A stretch of 64,000 nt of DNA from Streptomyces sp. NRRL B-24484 (lineage in GTDB: Bacteria; Actinomycetota; Actinomycetes; Streptomycetales; Streptomycetaceae): positions 1 to 64,000 of the forward strand of contig NZ_JOAI01000011.1 in the NCBI RefSeq assembly GCF_000717715.1, in the 5' to 3' direction. This document shows positions 34,416 through 43,722 of the stretch, one piece after another. Numbering within the stretch: the first letter of the stretch is position 1; the number at the start of each line of letters is the position of its first letter. The position numbers were made by a program, and so were the translations under genes. Under the pieces are notes generated by a model that saw nothing but the letters and a program-made list of their open reading frames with translations, had not been told where the DNA came from and made no database searches.

Positions 34416-37400
34416 ATGAACCGCAGATTGCTGACGGCCGGGACGACCCTGGCCGTCCTGGCCGGCCTGCTCACCGCCACCGCGGTGGGCCCGGCCGCCG
34501 CACGTCCCGGCCCGGCGGCCGACCCCGCCCCGCCGAACGCCCTGGCCGCCGCCGTCTCCGCCGCCGACCGCGCGGCCGCGGCCGGCCTGGACACCCTCGC
34601 CAAGGGGCCCGGCGAGAGCTACGAGCGGCACGCCGTCACCCCCTGGCTCGGCGGCCTCTACTCCGTGGCGTACGAACGCGGTTACCGCGGGCTGCCGGTG
34701 GTCGGCGGCGACGCCGTGGTGCTCGCCGACGGCCAGGGCCGGATCCGCGGCCAGCAGAACGCCGCACCCGGCGCGATCGGCGTGCCCACCACCACCCCCG
34801 CGGTGAGCGCCACCGAGGCCGAGCGGACGGCCCGCACCCGGCTCCCCGCCGTCGACGGCGCCGAACCGGCCCGCCTGGTCGTCAAGGTCACCGACGGCCG
34901 GGCCCGGCTGGCCTGGGAGTCCGTGCTCACCGGCCGGACGGCGACCGCCCCCAGCCGGCTGCACGTCTTCGTCGACGCCCGCACCGGCACCGTCCTCGAC
35001 AGCCGGGACGACGTCCGCGCCGGCACCGCCAACAGCCGCTGGAACGGCCCCGCCCCCGTCACCATCAGCACCACCAACTCCGGTGGCTCGTACGCACTGC
35101 GCGACCCGAACCGGCCAGGTCTGAGCTGCGCCGACTACAGCACCGGCCAGGTGTTCACCAAATCCACCGACTCCTGGGGCACCGGCAGCCCGACCAGCAA
35201 GGAGACCGGCTGCGCCGACGTGATGTTCGCGGCGCAGAAGGAGTGGGACATGCTGCGGGACTGGCTGGGCCGCAACGGCCACAACGGCAACGGCGGCAGC
35301 TGGCCGGTCAAGGTCGGCCTGAACGACGTCAACGCCTACTGGGACGGCTCGTCGATCTCGATCGGCCACAACCAGGCCAACGAGTGGATCGCCTCGATGG
35401 ACGTGGTCGGCCACGAGTTCGGCCACGGCATCGACCAGTACACGCCCGGCGGCGCCAACAACGAGGCCGGCCTCGGCGAGGGCACCGGCGACATCATGGG
35501 CGCGCTCACCGAGGCGTACGCCAACGAACCCGCTCCGTACGACTCCCCGGACTACACCGTCGGCGAGACGATCAACCTGGTCGGCAGCGGGCCCATCCGG
35601 GTGATGTACAACCCCTCGCAGGTGGGCGGCAACCCCAACTGCTACTCGGCGTCGATCCCGAACACCGAGGAGCACGCGGCGGCCGGCCCGCTGAACCACT
35701 GGTTCTACCTGCTCGCCGAGGGGTCCAACCCCGGTGGCGGCAAGCCGTCCAGCCCGACCTGCAACAGCTCGTCCGTCACCGGCATCGGCATCCGCGACGC
35801 CGGCCGGATCTTCTACGGCGGCATGCTGCTCAAGACCAGCGGCATGACCTACAAGCGGTACCGGACGGCCACCCTGACCGCGGCCAAGAACCTCGACCCG
35901 GGCTGTACCTTCTTCACCCGCACCAAGGCCGCCTGGGACGCCGTCAGCGTGCCCGCGCAGAGCGGCGACCCGACCTGCACGCCCTCCGGCACCAACGACT
36001 TCTCGCTCTCCGTCGGCCCGGCCTCCGGCAGTGTCCAGCCCGGCGGCTCCACCACGGCCACGGTCGCCACCGCGGTGACCTCGGGCAGCGCGCAGACGGT
36101 GGGCCTCAGTGCCTCCGGCGCGCCGAGCGGCGTCACGGTCGGCTTCAACCCGGGCTCCGTGCAGGCGGGTTCCTCCGCCACCATGACCGTCTCCGCCACG
36201 GCCTCCGCGCCGGCCGGAACGTACACCCTGACCGTCACCGGCACCGGCACCGCCGTGCACACCGCGCAGTACACGCTCACCGTGGGCGGCGGCGGCAACC
36301 CCGGCGGCGGCGCACCCGACATCGACGTCGCCAAGGTGCAGGCCCACCTGGCCCAGCTGAACACCGTCGCCAGCCAGAACGGCGGCAACCGCCGGGCCGG
36401 CAGCGCCGGACACAGCCAGTCCGTCGCCTACCTCAAGGGCAAGCTGCAGGCGGCGGGCTACACCGTCACCGAGCAGACCTGCACCGGCTGCACCTACACC
36501 TCCACCAACCTGATCGCCGACTGGCCGGGCGGCCCCGCCGACCAGGTCACCATGTTCGGCGCCCACCTGGACAGCGTCGCCGCCGGGCCCGGCATCAACG
36601 ACAACGGCTCCGGCTCCGCCGTCCTGCTGGAGAACGCCCTGGTGCTCGCCCAGCAGAACCCGACCCTCACCCGACACGTACGGTTCGCCTGGTGGACGGG
36701 CGAGGAGCAGGGCCTGCAGGGCTCCAGCCACTACGTCTCCCAGCTGAGTCCGACCCAGCGTGCGGCGATCAGGGCGTACTACAACTTCGACATGGTCGGC
36801 TCGCCCAACGCCGGCTACTTCGTCAACAACCTCACCTCGGTCGCCGCCGCCCCGCTGAAGGCGTACTGGGACTCGCTGGGGCTGCAGCCCGAGGAGAACA
36901 CCGAGGGCCAGGGCCGCTCCGACGACTACTCCTTCCAGCAGGCCGGCATCCCGACCTCCGGCTACGCGGCCGGCGCCAGCGCGGTCAAGACGGCCGCCCA
37001 GGCCGCCAAGTGGGGCGGCACCGCGAACCGGGCGTACGACTCCTGCTACCACCAGTCCTGCGACACCACCGGCAACATCAGCGCCACCGCGCTCGACCGC
37101 AGCGCCGACGGCGTCGCCTCCGCGCTGTGGAAGACCTCGGTCGGCGGAACGGTCCCCGGTGACGACTTCTCGCTCGCGGTGGACCCGGGAAGCGGCAACG
37201 TGGAGGCCGGCGGCACCACCACCGCCACCGTCGCCACCGCCGTCACCGCCGGCAGCGCCCGCACGGTCGCGCTGACCGCCACCGGCCTGCCGAGCGGCGT
37301 CACGGTGAGCTTCAGCCCGTCGTCCGTGCAGTCCGGCGCCTCGGCGGTGATGACCGTCTCGGCGGCCGCCGGCACCGCGGCCGGCACGTACTCGATCACC

Positions 37401-37610
37401 GTCACCGGCAGCGGCCCGGCCACCCACAGCACCACCTACTCCCTGGTGGTCGGCAGCGGGCCCGGCACCGGCACCTGGGCGGCCGGCACGGTCTACCGGG
37501 CCGGCGACACCGTCACCTACGCCGGACTGGGCTACGTCTGCCTGCAGGGCCACCAGGCCCAGACCGGCTGGGAGCCGCCGATCGTCCCGGCGCTCTGGCA
37601 GCGCATCTGA
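34416..37610 (+). CDS. secreted fusion protease: M4 thermolysin-like + M28 aminopeptidase + chitin-binding domain
   Basis: The 1064-residue precursor has, in order: a signal peptide (about 1-30); an FTP/PepSY propeptide (to about 200); an M4 catalytic domain with HEFGH at residues 333-337 and a GEGTGD acidic motif (Glu355, Asp359); an Ig-like domain (about 530-625); an M28 peptidase with GAHLDSV (His717, Asp719), metal Asp729 and TGEEQG (Glu763, Glu764); a second Ig-like domain (about 915-1010); and a C-terminal CBM5/12-type chitin-binding module ([20 protein letters not shown]). M4 and M28 enzymes are normally separate genes. Together they would act as endopeptidase plus aminopeptidase on chitin-associated protein. 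Confidence 0.9.
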   Translation: MNRRLLTAGTTLAVLAGLLTATAVGPAAARPGPAADPAPPNALAAAVSAADRAAAAGLDTLAKGPGESYERHAVTPWLGGLYSVAYERGYRGLPVVGGDAVVLADGQGRIRGQQNAAPGAIGVPTTTPAVSATEAERTARTRLPAVDGAEPARLVVKVTDGRARLAWESVLTGRTATAPSRLHVFVDARTGTVLDSRDDVRAGTANSRWNGPAPVTISTTNSGGSYALRDPNRPGLSCADYSTGQVFTKSTDSWGTGSPTSKETGCADVMFAAQKEWDMLRDWLGRNGHNGNGGSWPVKVGLNDVNAYWDGSSISIGHNQANEWIASMDVVGHEFGHGIDQYTPGGANNEAGLGEGTGDIMGALTEAYANEPAPYDSPDYTVGETINLVGSGPIRVMYNPSQVGGNPNCYSASIPNTEEHAAAGPLNHWFYLLAEGSNPGGGKPSSPTCNSSSVTGIGIRDAGRIFYGGMLLKTSGMTYKRYRTATLTAAKNLDPGCTFFTRTKAAWDAVSVPAQSGDPTCTPSGTNDFSLSVGPASGSVQPGGSTTATVATAVTSGSAQTVGLSASGAPSGVTVGFNPGSVQAGSSATMTVSATASAPAGTYTLTVTGTGTAVHTAQYTLTVGGGGNPGGGAPDIDVAKVQAHLAQLNTVASQNGGNRRAGSAGHSQSVAYLKGKLQAAGYTVTEQTCTGCTYTSTNLIADWPGGPADQVTMFGAHLDSVAAGPGINDNGSGSAVLLENALVLAQQNPTLTRHVRFAWWTGEEQGLQGSSHYVSQLSPTQRAAIRAYYNFDMVGSPNAGYFVNNLTSVAAAPLKAYWDSLGLQPEENTEGQGRSDDYSFQQAGIPTSGYAAGASAVKTAAQAAKWGGTANRAYDSCYHQSCDTTGNISATALDRSADGVASALWKTSVGGTVPGDDFSLAVDPGSGNVEAGGTTTATVATAVTAGSARTVALTATGLPSGVTVSFSPSSVQSGASAVMTVSAAAGTAAGTYSITVTGSGPATHSTTYSLVVGSGPGTGTWAAGTVYRAGDTVTYAGLGYVCLQGHQAQTGWEPPIVPALWQRI

Positions 37611-37619
37611 GAACCGGGA

Positions 37620-37657
37620 CCGTGCCGCGGGACGCCGCCCGGCGCCCCGCGGCACGG
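37620..37657 (+). terminator. hairpin terminator after the fusion protease
   Basis: CCGTGCCGCGGG (37620-37631) pairs perfectly with CCCGCGGCACGG (37646-37657); the 14-base loop can form a further GCC/GGC mini-stem. It begins nine bases after the protease stop codon. Confidence 0.7.
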
Positions 37658-37741
37658 CCGCCCACCGGGCGCCGCCCGGAAACCGGACTCCGGCGGGACA
37701 CCGGAGCCGGGCGGCACCGCCCGGCGGACGGCCAGGGGGGA

Positions 37742-37782
37742 GGGCGGCAGGGGACCCGGGGGTGCCGGGGCCCCTGCCGCCC
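37742..37782. terminator. second strong hairpin before the phosphatase gene
   Basis: GGGCGGCAGGGG (37742-37753) pairs perfectly with CCCCTGCCGCCC (37771-37782) across a 17-base GC-rich loop. It lies 132 bases after the protease stop and may back up the first terminator or act in the leader of the phosphatase gene. Confidence 0.45.
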
Positions 37783-37859
37783 GCACCCGTCACCGGCACC
37801 GTCACCCCTCGGGAACGCGCCGCGGGCGACGGCCGTTGGACCGCCGGAGAGGGGTACGG

Positions 37860-38372
37860 GTGAGGACACGTCAGAAGGACCGCGAGGTCCCGGGGCCGCA
37901 GTCGCCGTGGGACGAGATCGTTCCCGGCCTGTGGATGGGCGGGCACTACTGGACGGACGCCGCGGGGGAGTTGCAGCTCGCCGCGGTCGGCGCCGAGTTC
38001 GACCTGGTGGTGAGCCTGTACGCCGCCCCGGGCCACGGGCCGGCGCCCGGCGTCGAGCACCTGGTCGCCGAGCTCCCCGACGCCCCGCTGACCGCCGGAC
38101 AGCTCGCGGACGTCCAGCACCTCGCCCGGGCCGGCGCGCAGGCCGTCCGCCACGGCCGCACCGTCCTCGTCCGGTGCCACTCCGGCTACAACCGCTCCGG
38201 CCTCGTCGTCGCCCAGGCCCTGGTCGAGCTCGGGACGGAGCCCGCGGCGGCCGTCCGGCTCGTCCGGCGGCAGCGCTCCCCGTGGGCCCTGCACAACCGC
38301 GTCTTCGAGGACTACCTCGCCGTGGGCCTGGACGTGGCCGCCCTGCTCACCGGCCTGGACACGCCGGCCTGA
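37860..38372 (+). CDS. dual-specificity-type protein tyrosine phosphatase
   Basis: The 170-residue protein carries LVRCHSGYNRSGLVVAQ, the CX5R phosphate loop with Cys106 and Arg112, preceded by a DxxV strand (FDLVVSLYAAPG) and the general-acid-type loop ELPDAPL. This is the compact DSP-like fold. It should remove phosphate from Tyr, Ser or Thr of proteins, or from small phosphoesters. GTG 37860 is chosen for GGAGAGG ten bases upstream. It stands alone. Confidence 0.85.
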   Translation: MRTRQKDREVPGPQSPWDEIVPGLWMGGHYWTDAAGELQLAAVGAEFDLVVSLYAAPGHGPAPGVEHLVAELPDAPLTAGQLADVQHLARAGAQAVRHGRTVLVRCHSGYNRSGLVVAQALVELGTEPAAAVRLVRRQRSPWALHNRVFEDYLAVGLDVAALLTGLDTPA

Positions 38373-38406
38373 CGGGCCCGGCCGGCCCGGCCGACGCGCT
38401 CCCGGC

Positions 38407-39276
38407 TCAGGCCGGGGCGTGCAGGGCCAGCGTCCAGGTGTGCACGGTGTGCCGCCGGTGGTCGACGGGGTCGCGCTCGGCGACGATCGCGGTGAGGCGC
38501 TCGCCCTCGCGGCGCAGGGCGCTGATGTACCGGTGCCGGTCGTCCGCGGGGACGGTCGTCAACTCGGCCAGCACCGTGTGCTCCAGCCCGCGGCCGACGG
38601 CCCGCACCACCCCGTCGTCGATCACCAGCACGGTGCCGTCCTCCAGCACCACCGGCCGCGGCACCGTCGGATCGGTGAGCGCCGGGCCCGCCTCCACGAC
38701 CCCGCCGGGGAGGAGCCGGACGACCCGGCTGCGGGTCGGGACACGGCGGTCCTGCTCCACCACCCGGATCCCGCTGCCGGTGACGAAGTGCCCGTAGCTG
38801 CGCCACGCGTCGACCTCGGTGCCGTCCCGGTCGTACTCCCGGGTGTCGAAGTGGTCGTAGCCCTCCAGACCCAGGAAGAACCGGCCGCCGCGCAGCACCG
38901 CGCCGCGCTCGCCGCGGAGTTCGGCGATCGGCCGGCCGTCCGCCAGGTCGAGCAGCAGGGCCGGGCCGAGGAAGCCCCACGGGGTGTAGGCGAGCGAGTC
39001 CGTGGTGACGAGCACCCGGCCCTGCGAGACGTACGCCGCGTTGGGGCGGGCCTCGCAGCGGTGCACCCAGCGGGTCCGGCCGGTGTCGTCGGTGCAGCGC
39101 ACCTCGCCCCGCGCGCCGTGGACGCTCAGCCCGTCCCGCCGGACCAGCGGCCCGTCCGCACGCGGCCCCGTGTCGTACGGCGGCCGGCCGACCGCCGCGA
39201 CGTGGTCGAGGACGGTGGCGCGCCAACCGGGCGACGTCCGCGGCCCGTCGGGCCCGTCCCGCTCAGGTGTCGACAT
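38407..39276 (-). CDS. hypothetical beta-propeller-like protein
   Basis: The 289-residue protein starts at ATG 39276 and lacks a signal peptide or membrane segment. It is made of short repeated beta units (RVLVTTDSLAYTPWGFLGPALLLDLADGRPI, AVLRGGRFFLGLEGYDHFD, PVVLEDGTVLVIDDGVVRAV), which looks like an incomplete beta-propeller. No catalytic residues are recognised. It lies between the phosphatase and the sirtuin gene, in the same direction as the sirtuin. Function unknown. Confidence 0.6.
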   Translation of the reverse strand: MSTPERDGPDGPRTSPGWRATVLDHVAAVGRPPYDTGPRADGPLVRRDGLSVHGARGEVRCTDDTGRTRWVHRCEARPNAAYVSQGRVLVTTDSLAYTPWGFLGPALLLDLADGRPIAELRGERGAVLRGGRFFLGLEGYDHFDTREYDRDGTEVDAWRSYGHFVTGSGIRVVEQDRRVPTRSRVVRLLPGGVVEAGPALTDPTVPRPVVLEDGTVLVIDDGVVRAVGRGLEHTVLAELTTVPADDRHRYISALRREGERLTAIVAERDPVDHRRHTVHTWTLALHAPA

Positions 39277-39333
39277 GGCGGTGATGATAGGGCCTGTCCG
39301 GCCGCGGGGACGGACCGTCGTCCGCCGCCGCGC

Positions 39334-40260
39334 TCAGGGTGCGGTGGGCGGGTCGCCGTGGTGTGCCGCGAGGCCGGACAGGGTCTCGCCGAGCGGTGCC
39401 GCCACCCGGACGGCCGCGAACTCGTCGCCCCGGGTGGGGCCCTGGTTGACGATCGCGACCGGCTTGCCGGTGCGGGCAGCGTGGCGGACGAACCGCAGCC
39501 CGGACAGGACGGTCAGCGAGGAGCCGAGGACGAGCAGCGCCCGCGCCGCGTCGACCAGGTCGTAGCACTGCTGGACGCGTGGCTTGGGGACGCCCTCGCC
39601 GAAGAACACCACGTCCGGCTTGAGCACGCCGCCGCAGGCCGCGCACGGGGCGACGCGGAAGGCGTGCACCAGCTCGTCGGGCAGCTCGACGTCGCCGTCC
39701 GGGTTGATCCGCGAGCCGGTGTCCCGGAAGCCGGTGTTCAGCTCGGTCAGGCGGCGGTCCAGCTCGCGGCGGGTGCTCGTCCGGCGGCAGTCCAGGCAGA
39801 CCACGCGGTCGAGGGCGCCGTGCAGCTCGACGGCGTCGACCGTGCCGGCCGCCCGGTGCAGCCCGTCCACGTTCTGCGTGATCACGCCCGTGACGCGGCC
39901 GGAGCGGCGCAGCTCCTCGACCGCGCGGTGGCCCGCATTGGGCAGTGCACCGGCGATGGACCGCCAGCCGACGTGGCTGCGCGCCCAGTACCGCCGCCGG
40001 CCGTCCTCGCTCGCGGTGAACTCCTGGTACGTCATCGGCGTGCGCGGCCGGGCCCGCCCGGTCTCCCCGCGGTAGTCGGGGATGCCCGACTCGGTGGACA
40101 GCCCGGCGCCGCTGAGCACGGCCACCCCGCCGTCGGCGAGCAGCCGCCCGACCTCCCGCAGGCCGTCGGCCGTCGCCGGCCCGCCGGGCGGCCGCAGCCC
40201 GTCCGCGGGGGGCTCGGCCCCGCCGGCCGCCGTGTCCCCGGTCATCGGTCGGATGCGCAT
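39334..40260 (-). CDS. SIR2-family NAD-dependent protein deacylase
   Basis: The 308-residue protein has AVLSGAGLSTESGIPDYRG (NAD-binding GAG and the GIPDFR-like motif), ITQNVDGLHRAAG, a catalytic His in VELHGAL, a zinc site formed by CLDC and CAAC, and VVFFGEGVPK followed by LLVLGSSLTVLSG. This is a complete class II/III-like bacterial sirtuin. It removes acyl groups from lysines of proteins such as acyl-CoA synthetases, which occur in this window. ATG 40260 is chosen; ATG 40245 is an alternative. Confidence 0.9.
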   Translation of the reverse strand: MRIRPMTGDTAAGGAEPPADGLRPPGGPATADGLREVGRLLADGGVAVLSGAGLSTESGIPDYRGETGRARPRTPMTYQEFTASEDGRRRYWARSHVGWRSIAGALPNAGHRAVEELRRSGRVTGVITQNVDGLHRAAGTVDAVELHGALDRVVCLDCRRTSTRRELDRRLTELNTGFRDTGSRINPDGDVELPDELVHAFRVAPCAACGGVLKPDVVFFGEGVPKPRVQQCYDLVDAARALLVLGSSLTVLSGLRFVRHAARTGKPVAIVNQGPTRGDEFAAVRVAAPLGETLSGLAAHHGDPPTAP

Positions 40261-40398
40261 GCCCCCGAGGATAGATCGCCCGCCCGCGGACCGCGGCGGA
40301 CCGGCCCGGAACCGCCGCGGCCGGCACGCCGCCCCTGCGCTCGCCCCGCCGGTCGGCCCGCCGGTGCGACGGTGAACCAGGTGTGGTCGCTGCGCTGA

Positions 40399-40508
40399 CC
40401 GGCGCACCGCCGCCCGCTGCCCGGCGCACCGCCGCCCGCTGCCCGGCGCACCGCCGCCCGCTGCCCGGCGCACCGCCGCCCGCTGACCGGCGCACCGCCG
40501 CCCGCCGC
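40399..40508. repeat. 22-bp tandem repeat, five copies
   Basis: The unit CCGGCGCACCGCCGCCCGCT plus two bases repeats at 40399, 40421, 40443, 40465 and 40487, with one base change in the last joint. A 22-base period cannot keep a reading frame, so the repeat is non-coding. Degenerate GCTGCCCTCC-type units continue to about 40545. It lies between the sirtuin and the GlxA-type regulator gene. Confidence 0.85.
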
Positions 40509-40638
40509 TGCCCGCTGCCCTCCGCCCTCCGCTGCCCTCCGCCCGCCGTCGCCCGGTGGCCCGAGCCGGACGTGGATGGCCGGATCCGCCAGAGACCCGT
40601 CATTGCAGCCACCGCCCCCACCCGGCGAGGATCGGGGC

Positions 40639-41616
40639 ATGTCCCAACCGCACCGCGTGGTGGTCACCGTGTTCCCCGGCATCGAGATCCTCGACGCCGC
40701 AGGGCCGGCCGAGGTGTTCTCCGTCGCCACCCGCCTCCTCGCCGGCACCCGGCCCGGCTACCGGGTGGAGATCGCCGCGGCCGAACCCGGACCGGTCAGC
40801 ACCTCCAGCGGCGTCCGGCTGCACGCCGACCTGACGCTCGACCAACTCGGCGGCGGCATCGACACCCTGCTGGTCGCGGGCGCCGTCGACACCGCCGACG
40901 GCCCGCCGGTCGCCCGGGTCGACCCCGTCGTCACCGACTGGCTGCGCGCCACCGCCGGCCGGGCGGCCCGGATCGGCGGCATCTGCGCCGGCGCCCACCT
41001 GCTCGCCGCGGCCGGTCTGCTGGCCGGCCGGCCCGCGACCACGCACTGGCTCACCGCCGCCCAACTCGCCGCCGAACACCCGGAGACCGAGGTCGACGCC
41101 GACCCGATCTTCGTCCGCTCCGGCCACCTCTGGACCTGCGCCGGCATCACCGCCGGCATGGACCTCGCCCTCGCCATGGTCGCCGAGGACCACGGCCAGG
41201 CGCTCGCCCTGGCCACCGCCCGCACCATGGTGATGTACGTCAAACGGCCCGGCGGGCAGAGCCAGTTCAGCGTTCCGCTGTCCGCCCCGCCACCGCCCGA
41301 CGACCGGTTCGGCCCGCTGCTGCGGGTGATCGCCGAACAGCCCGCCGCGGACCTCTCCACCGAGGCGCTGGCCGCGCGGGCCGGGCTCAGCGTGCGGCAC
41401 TTCTCCCGGCTGTTCGCCCGGCACACCGGCCGCACCCCCGCCGCCTACGTCGAGGGCACCCGGCTGGAGCGGGCCCGCCGGCTGCTGGAGGAGAGCGACC
41501 GCGCCCTCGCCGACGTCGCCCGCACCAGCGGCCTGGGCTCCGTCGAGACCCTGCACCGCGCGTTCCGCCGCGGCCTCAACACCACCCCCGCGGACTACCG
41601 CCGCCGCTTCCGCTGA
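40639..41616 (+). CDS. GlxA-family AraC-type regulator (DJ-1/PfpI + HTH)
   Basis: The 325-residue protein has an N-terminal DJ-1/PfpI-like domain (VVVTVFPGIEILDAAGPAEVF, then [19 protein letters not shown] with the nucleophile-elbow Cys) and a C-terminal AraC helix-turn-helix pair (LAARAGLSVRHFSRLFARHTG and LERARRLLEES). GlxA-type proteins are transcriptional regulators whose first domain probably binds a ligand. ATG 40639 follows GGCGAGG. It is flanked on both sides by unrelated 22-bp tandem repeats, and followed by the MBL-fold gene in the same direction. Confidence 0.85.
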   Translation: MSQPHRVVVTVFPGIEILDAAGPAEVFSVATRLLAGTRPGYRVEIAAAEPGPVSTSSGVRLHADLTLDQLGGGIDTLLVAGAVDTADGPPVARVDPVVTDWLRATAGRAARIGGICAGAHLLAAAGLLAGRPATTHWLTAAQLAAEHPETEVDADPIFVRSGHLWTCAGITAGMDLALAMVAEDHGQALALATARTMVMYVKRPGGQSQFSVPLSAPPPPDDRFGPLLRVIAEQPAADLSTEALAARAGLSVRHFSRLFARHTGRTPAAYVEGTRLERARRLLEESDRALADVARTSGLGSVETLHRAFRRGLNTTPADYRRRFR

Positions 41617-41626
41617 CCGGCTCCCC

Positions 41627-41692
41627 CTCCTGCCCCCGCGACCTCGCCCTCCTGCCCCCGCGACCTCGCCCTCCTGCCCCCGCGACCTCGCG
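41627..41692. repeat. second 22-bp tandem repeat, three copies
   Basis: The unit CTCCTGCCCCCGCGACCTCG plus two bases starts at 41627, 41649 and 41671. The sequence differs from the repeat at 40399-40508 but has the same 22-base period. It lies in the 139-base gap between the GlxA-type regulator and the MBL-fold gene, and may sit in the transcript leader of the latter. Confidence 0.8.
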
Positions 41693-41755
41693 CAGGGCCT
41701 CCTCGGCCTGCCCGCACACGGCGCCGGCCGCCGCACCCTCCCCTGGAGAACACCC

Positions 41756-42586
41756 GTGTCCCGTACCACCGTCACCCCCATCCCCGTGCTCGGCCGGCAC
41801 GCCGTCAACGCCTACCTGCTCACCGGGCGGCGCCCGGTGCTCGTCGACGCCGGGATCCCCGGCAGCGGCGAGCAGATCCGCCGGCACCTGGAGCGGCTCG
41901 GCGTCGACCCGGGCGACCTCGCGCTGATCGTCATCACCCACGGCCACATCGACCACTTCGGCTCCGCGGCCGAACTGCACCGCCTCACCGGCGCGCCGAT
42001 CGCCGCCCACGCGGCCGACCTGGGCCCGTACCGCAGCGGGCGGGTCCGCGAGCCGTACCTGCCCACCGGGCCGATGGGCCGCCTGATGAGCCGCGGCCGC
42101 CCGCTCCACGTCCGTGCCGAACCCTTCGAACCGCAGGTCCTGCTGCGCGGCGAGACGGCGCTGGACGAGTTCGGCATCGCCGCCCGGGCGGTGCCCACGC
42201 CCGGCCACACCGCAGGCTCGGTCTCCGTGCTCACCGACCACGGCGACCTGGTGGCGGGCGACCTGGTCGCCAACTCCTTCATGGGCCTGATCCCCGGCCG
42301 GCCGGCCAACCCGCCGTTCCACGACGACCCGCTCGGCAACCTCGACAGCCTGGACGCGATGCTCGCCCGCGACCCGGCCCGGCTGCACGTCGGCCACGGC
42401 ACCCCGCTGGACCCGGACCGCGTCCGCCGCTGGGCCGCCCGCGAGCGCACCCGGCTGCTCCGCAGGGCCGCCGCCGGACGGCTCACCACCCGCGCCGACC
42501 TGCCGGACGGCGCCGACGCGGTGACCGTCGACGAGGCGCCCGCCGACTACTCGGGCCTCTCCCTTCCCGGGGCCTCCGACGGGTGA
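41756..42586 (+). CDS. MBL-fold metallo-hydrolase
   Basis: The 276-residue protein has the metallo-beta-lactamase signature THGHIDHFG at residues 61-69 (His62, His64, Asp66, His67), RAVPTPGHTAGSVSVL with the next His, VAGDLVANSF with the bridging Asp, and RLHVGHGTPLDPD with the last His. This complete dinuclear site fits a hydrolase of lactones, thioesters or similar compounds. GTG 41756 follows CTGGAGA. Its 3' end overlaps the converging regulator gene by 40 bases. Confidence 0.88.
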   Translation: MSRTTVTPIPVLGRHAVNAYLLTGRRPVLVDAGIPGSGEQIRRHLERLGVDPGDLALIVITHGHIDHFGSAAELHRLTGAPIAAHAADLGPYRSGRVREPYLPTGPMGRLMSRGRPLHVRAEPFEPQVLLRGETALDEFGIAARAVPTPGHTAGSVSVLTDHGDLVAGDLVANSFMGLIPGRPANPPFHDDPLGNLDSLDAMLARDPARLHVGHGTPLDPDRVRRWAARERTRLLRRAAAGRLTTRADLPDGADAVTVDEAPADYSGLSLPGASDG

Positions 42587-43533
42587 GGGAGCCGCGGGCG
42601 GACGGTGCTCCGGTAGGTCCGCGGACTCATCCCGGTGCTCCGCTTGAACCGGTCGCGGAAGGCGGTGGCCGAGCCGAAGCCGACCTGGGCGCCGATCCGC
42701 TCGACCGGGTGCGGGGTGGTCTCCAGCAGGTGCTGCGCCCGGCGGATCCGGGCCACGTGCAGCCACTGCAGCGGGGTGGTGCCGGTCTGCTCCCGGAACC
42801 GGCGGATCAGCGTTCGGGTGCTGACGCCCGCACGGGCGGCGATCCCGTCGAGGGTGAGCTCCCGGTCGAGGTTCTGCCGCAGCCAGTCGAGCAGCGGCTC
42901 CAGCGCGGCCCCGCCCGGCGCCGGATCGTGGTCGAGCGGGATGAACTGCGCCTGCCCGCCCTCGCGTTCGAGCGGGACGACGGAGAGCCGCGCGGCCTCC
43001 GCCGCCACCGCGGAACCGTGGTCGCGCCGGACCATGTGCAGACAGAGGTCCAGCCCGGCGGCCGCGCCCGCGCTGGTCAGGACCTGCCCGTTGTCCACGT
43101 AGAGCACGTCCGGGTCGACCGTGACCGCCGGATGGTCGGCCGCCAGCCGGGCCGCCGCGGCCCAGTGGGTGGTGGCGCGCAGCCCGTCCAGCAGCCCGGC
43201 GGCCGCCAGGACGAAGGTGCCCGAGCAGATCGACGCGATCCGGGCGCCGCGCGCCGCCGCCTCCCGCAGCGCGGCCAGGACGGCGGGCGTCAGGGCCGGA
43301 TGCGGGTCGTCGGTGCCCGGCACCACCACGGTGTCGGCCGAGGCGAGCTCCGCCAGACCCCAGGGCGCCCGCAGCGCGAACGACCCGGCGTCGGTCTCCG
43401 CCTCCTCCGCGCAGACCAGCACCCGGTAGCCGGGACCGCCGCCGGGCAGCCGGGCCCGGCCGAAGACCTCCACCGGGATCGCCAGGTCGAAGGGGACCAC
43501 CCGGGGGAGCGCGAGGACGGCGACGGTGTGCAC
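42547..43533 (-). CDS. second GlxA/FtrA-type AraC regulator
   Basis: From GTG 43533 the frame gives 328 residues: a DJ-1/PfpI-like domain (TVAVLALPRVVPFDLAIPVEVFG, then IASICSGTFVLAAAGLLDG) and an AraC HTH (IAARAGVSTRTLIRRFREQ and RIRRAQHLLETT). An upstream GTG at 43572 adds 13 residues; I prefer 43533 because a TAGATT box ends seven bases before it, suggesting a leaderless transcript. It diverges from a stand-alone DJ-1/PfpI gene, its likely target. Confidence 0.8.
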   Translation of the reverse strand: MHTVAVLALPRVVPFDLAIPVEVFGRARLPGGGPGYRVLVCAEEAETDAGSFALRAPWGLAELASADTVVVPGTDDPHPALTPAVLAALREAAARGARIASICSGTFVLAAAGLLDGLRATTHWAAAARLAADHPAVTVDPDVLYVDNGQVLTSAGAAAGLDLCLHMVRRDHGSAVAAEAARLSVVPLEREGGQAQFIPLDHDPAPGGAALEPLLDWLRQNLDRELTLDGIAARAGVSTRTLIRRFREQTGTTPLQWLHVARIRRAQHLLETTPHPVERIGAQVGFGSATAFRDRFKRSTGMSPRTYRSTVRPRLPHPSEAPGRERPE

Positions 43534-43722
43534 GGTCGGCAATCTACCCGCCCGCCGCAGGCCGTCCGCCACCCCGTTCCCGCTGGTCCGCGCGGTGGCA
43601 CGGCGGTGTCGCTATCCCGTTGAAAGCTGTCGCCCGGGCTCCTGTGGCGCGCCGCCGCCCGTGGATAGCGTCGAGTCGTCGCCGGCCGCGCCACCACCCC
43701 TCCCACCTGCTGAAGGACGCCC

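Noticed and set aside
32613..38294. A 1893-codon open frame on the minus strand
   Set aside because: Only its C-terminal 483 codons (from GTG 34064) look like a protein, an XRE regulator. The rest is antisense to the secreted protease and is repetitive, Gly/Ala/Arg-rich high-GC shadow sequence.
40399..40508. A CRISPR array
   Set aside because: The units are directly adjacent with no unique spacers and vary only by single bases, so it is a simple tandem repeat. No cas gene is present.
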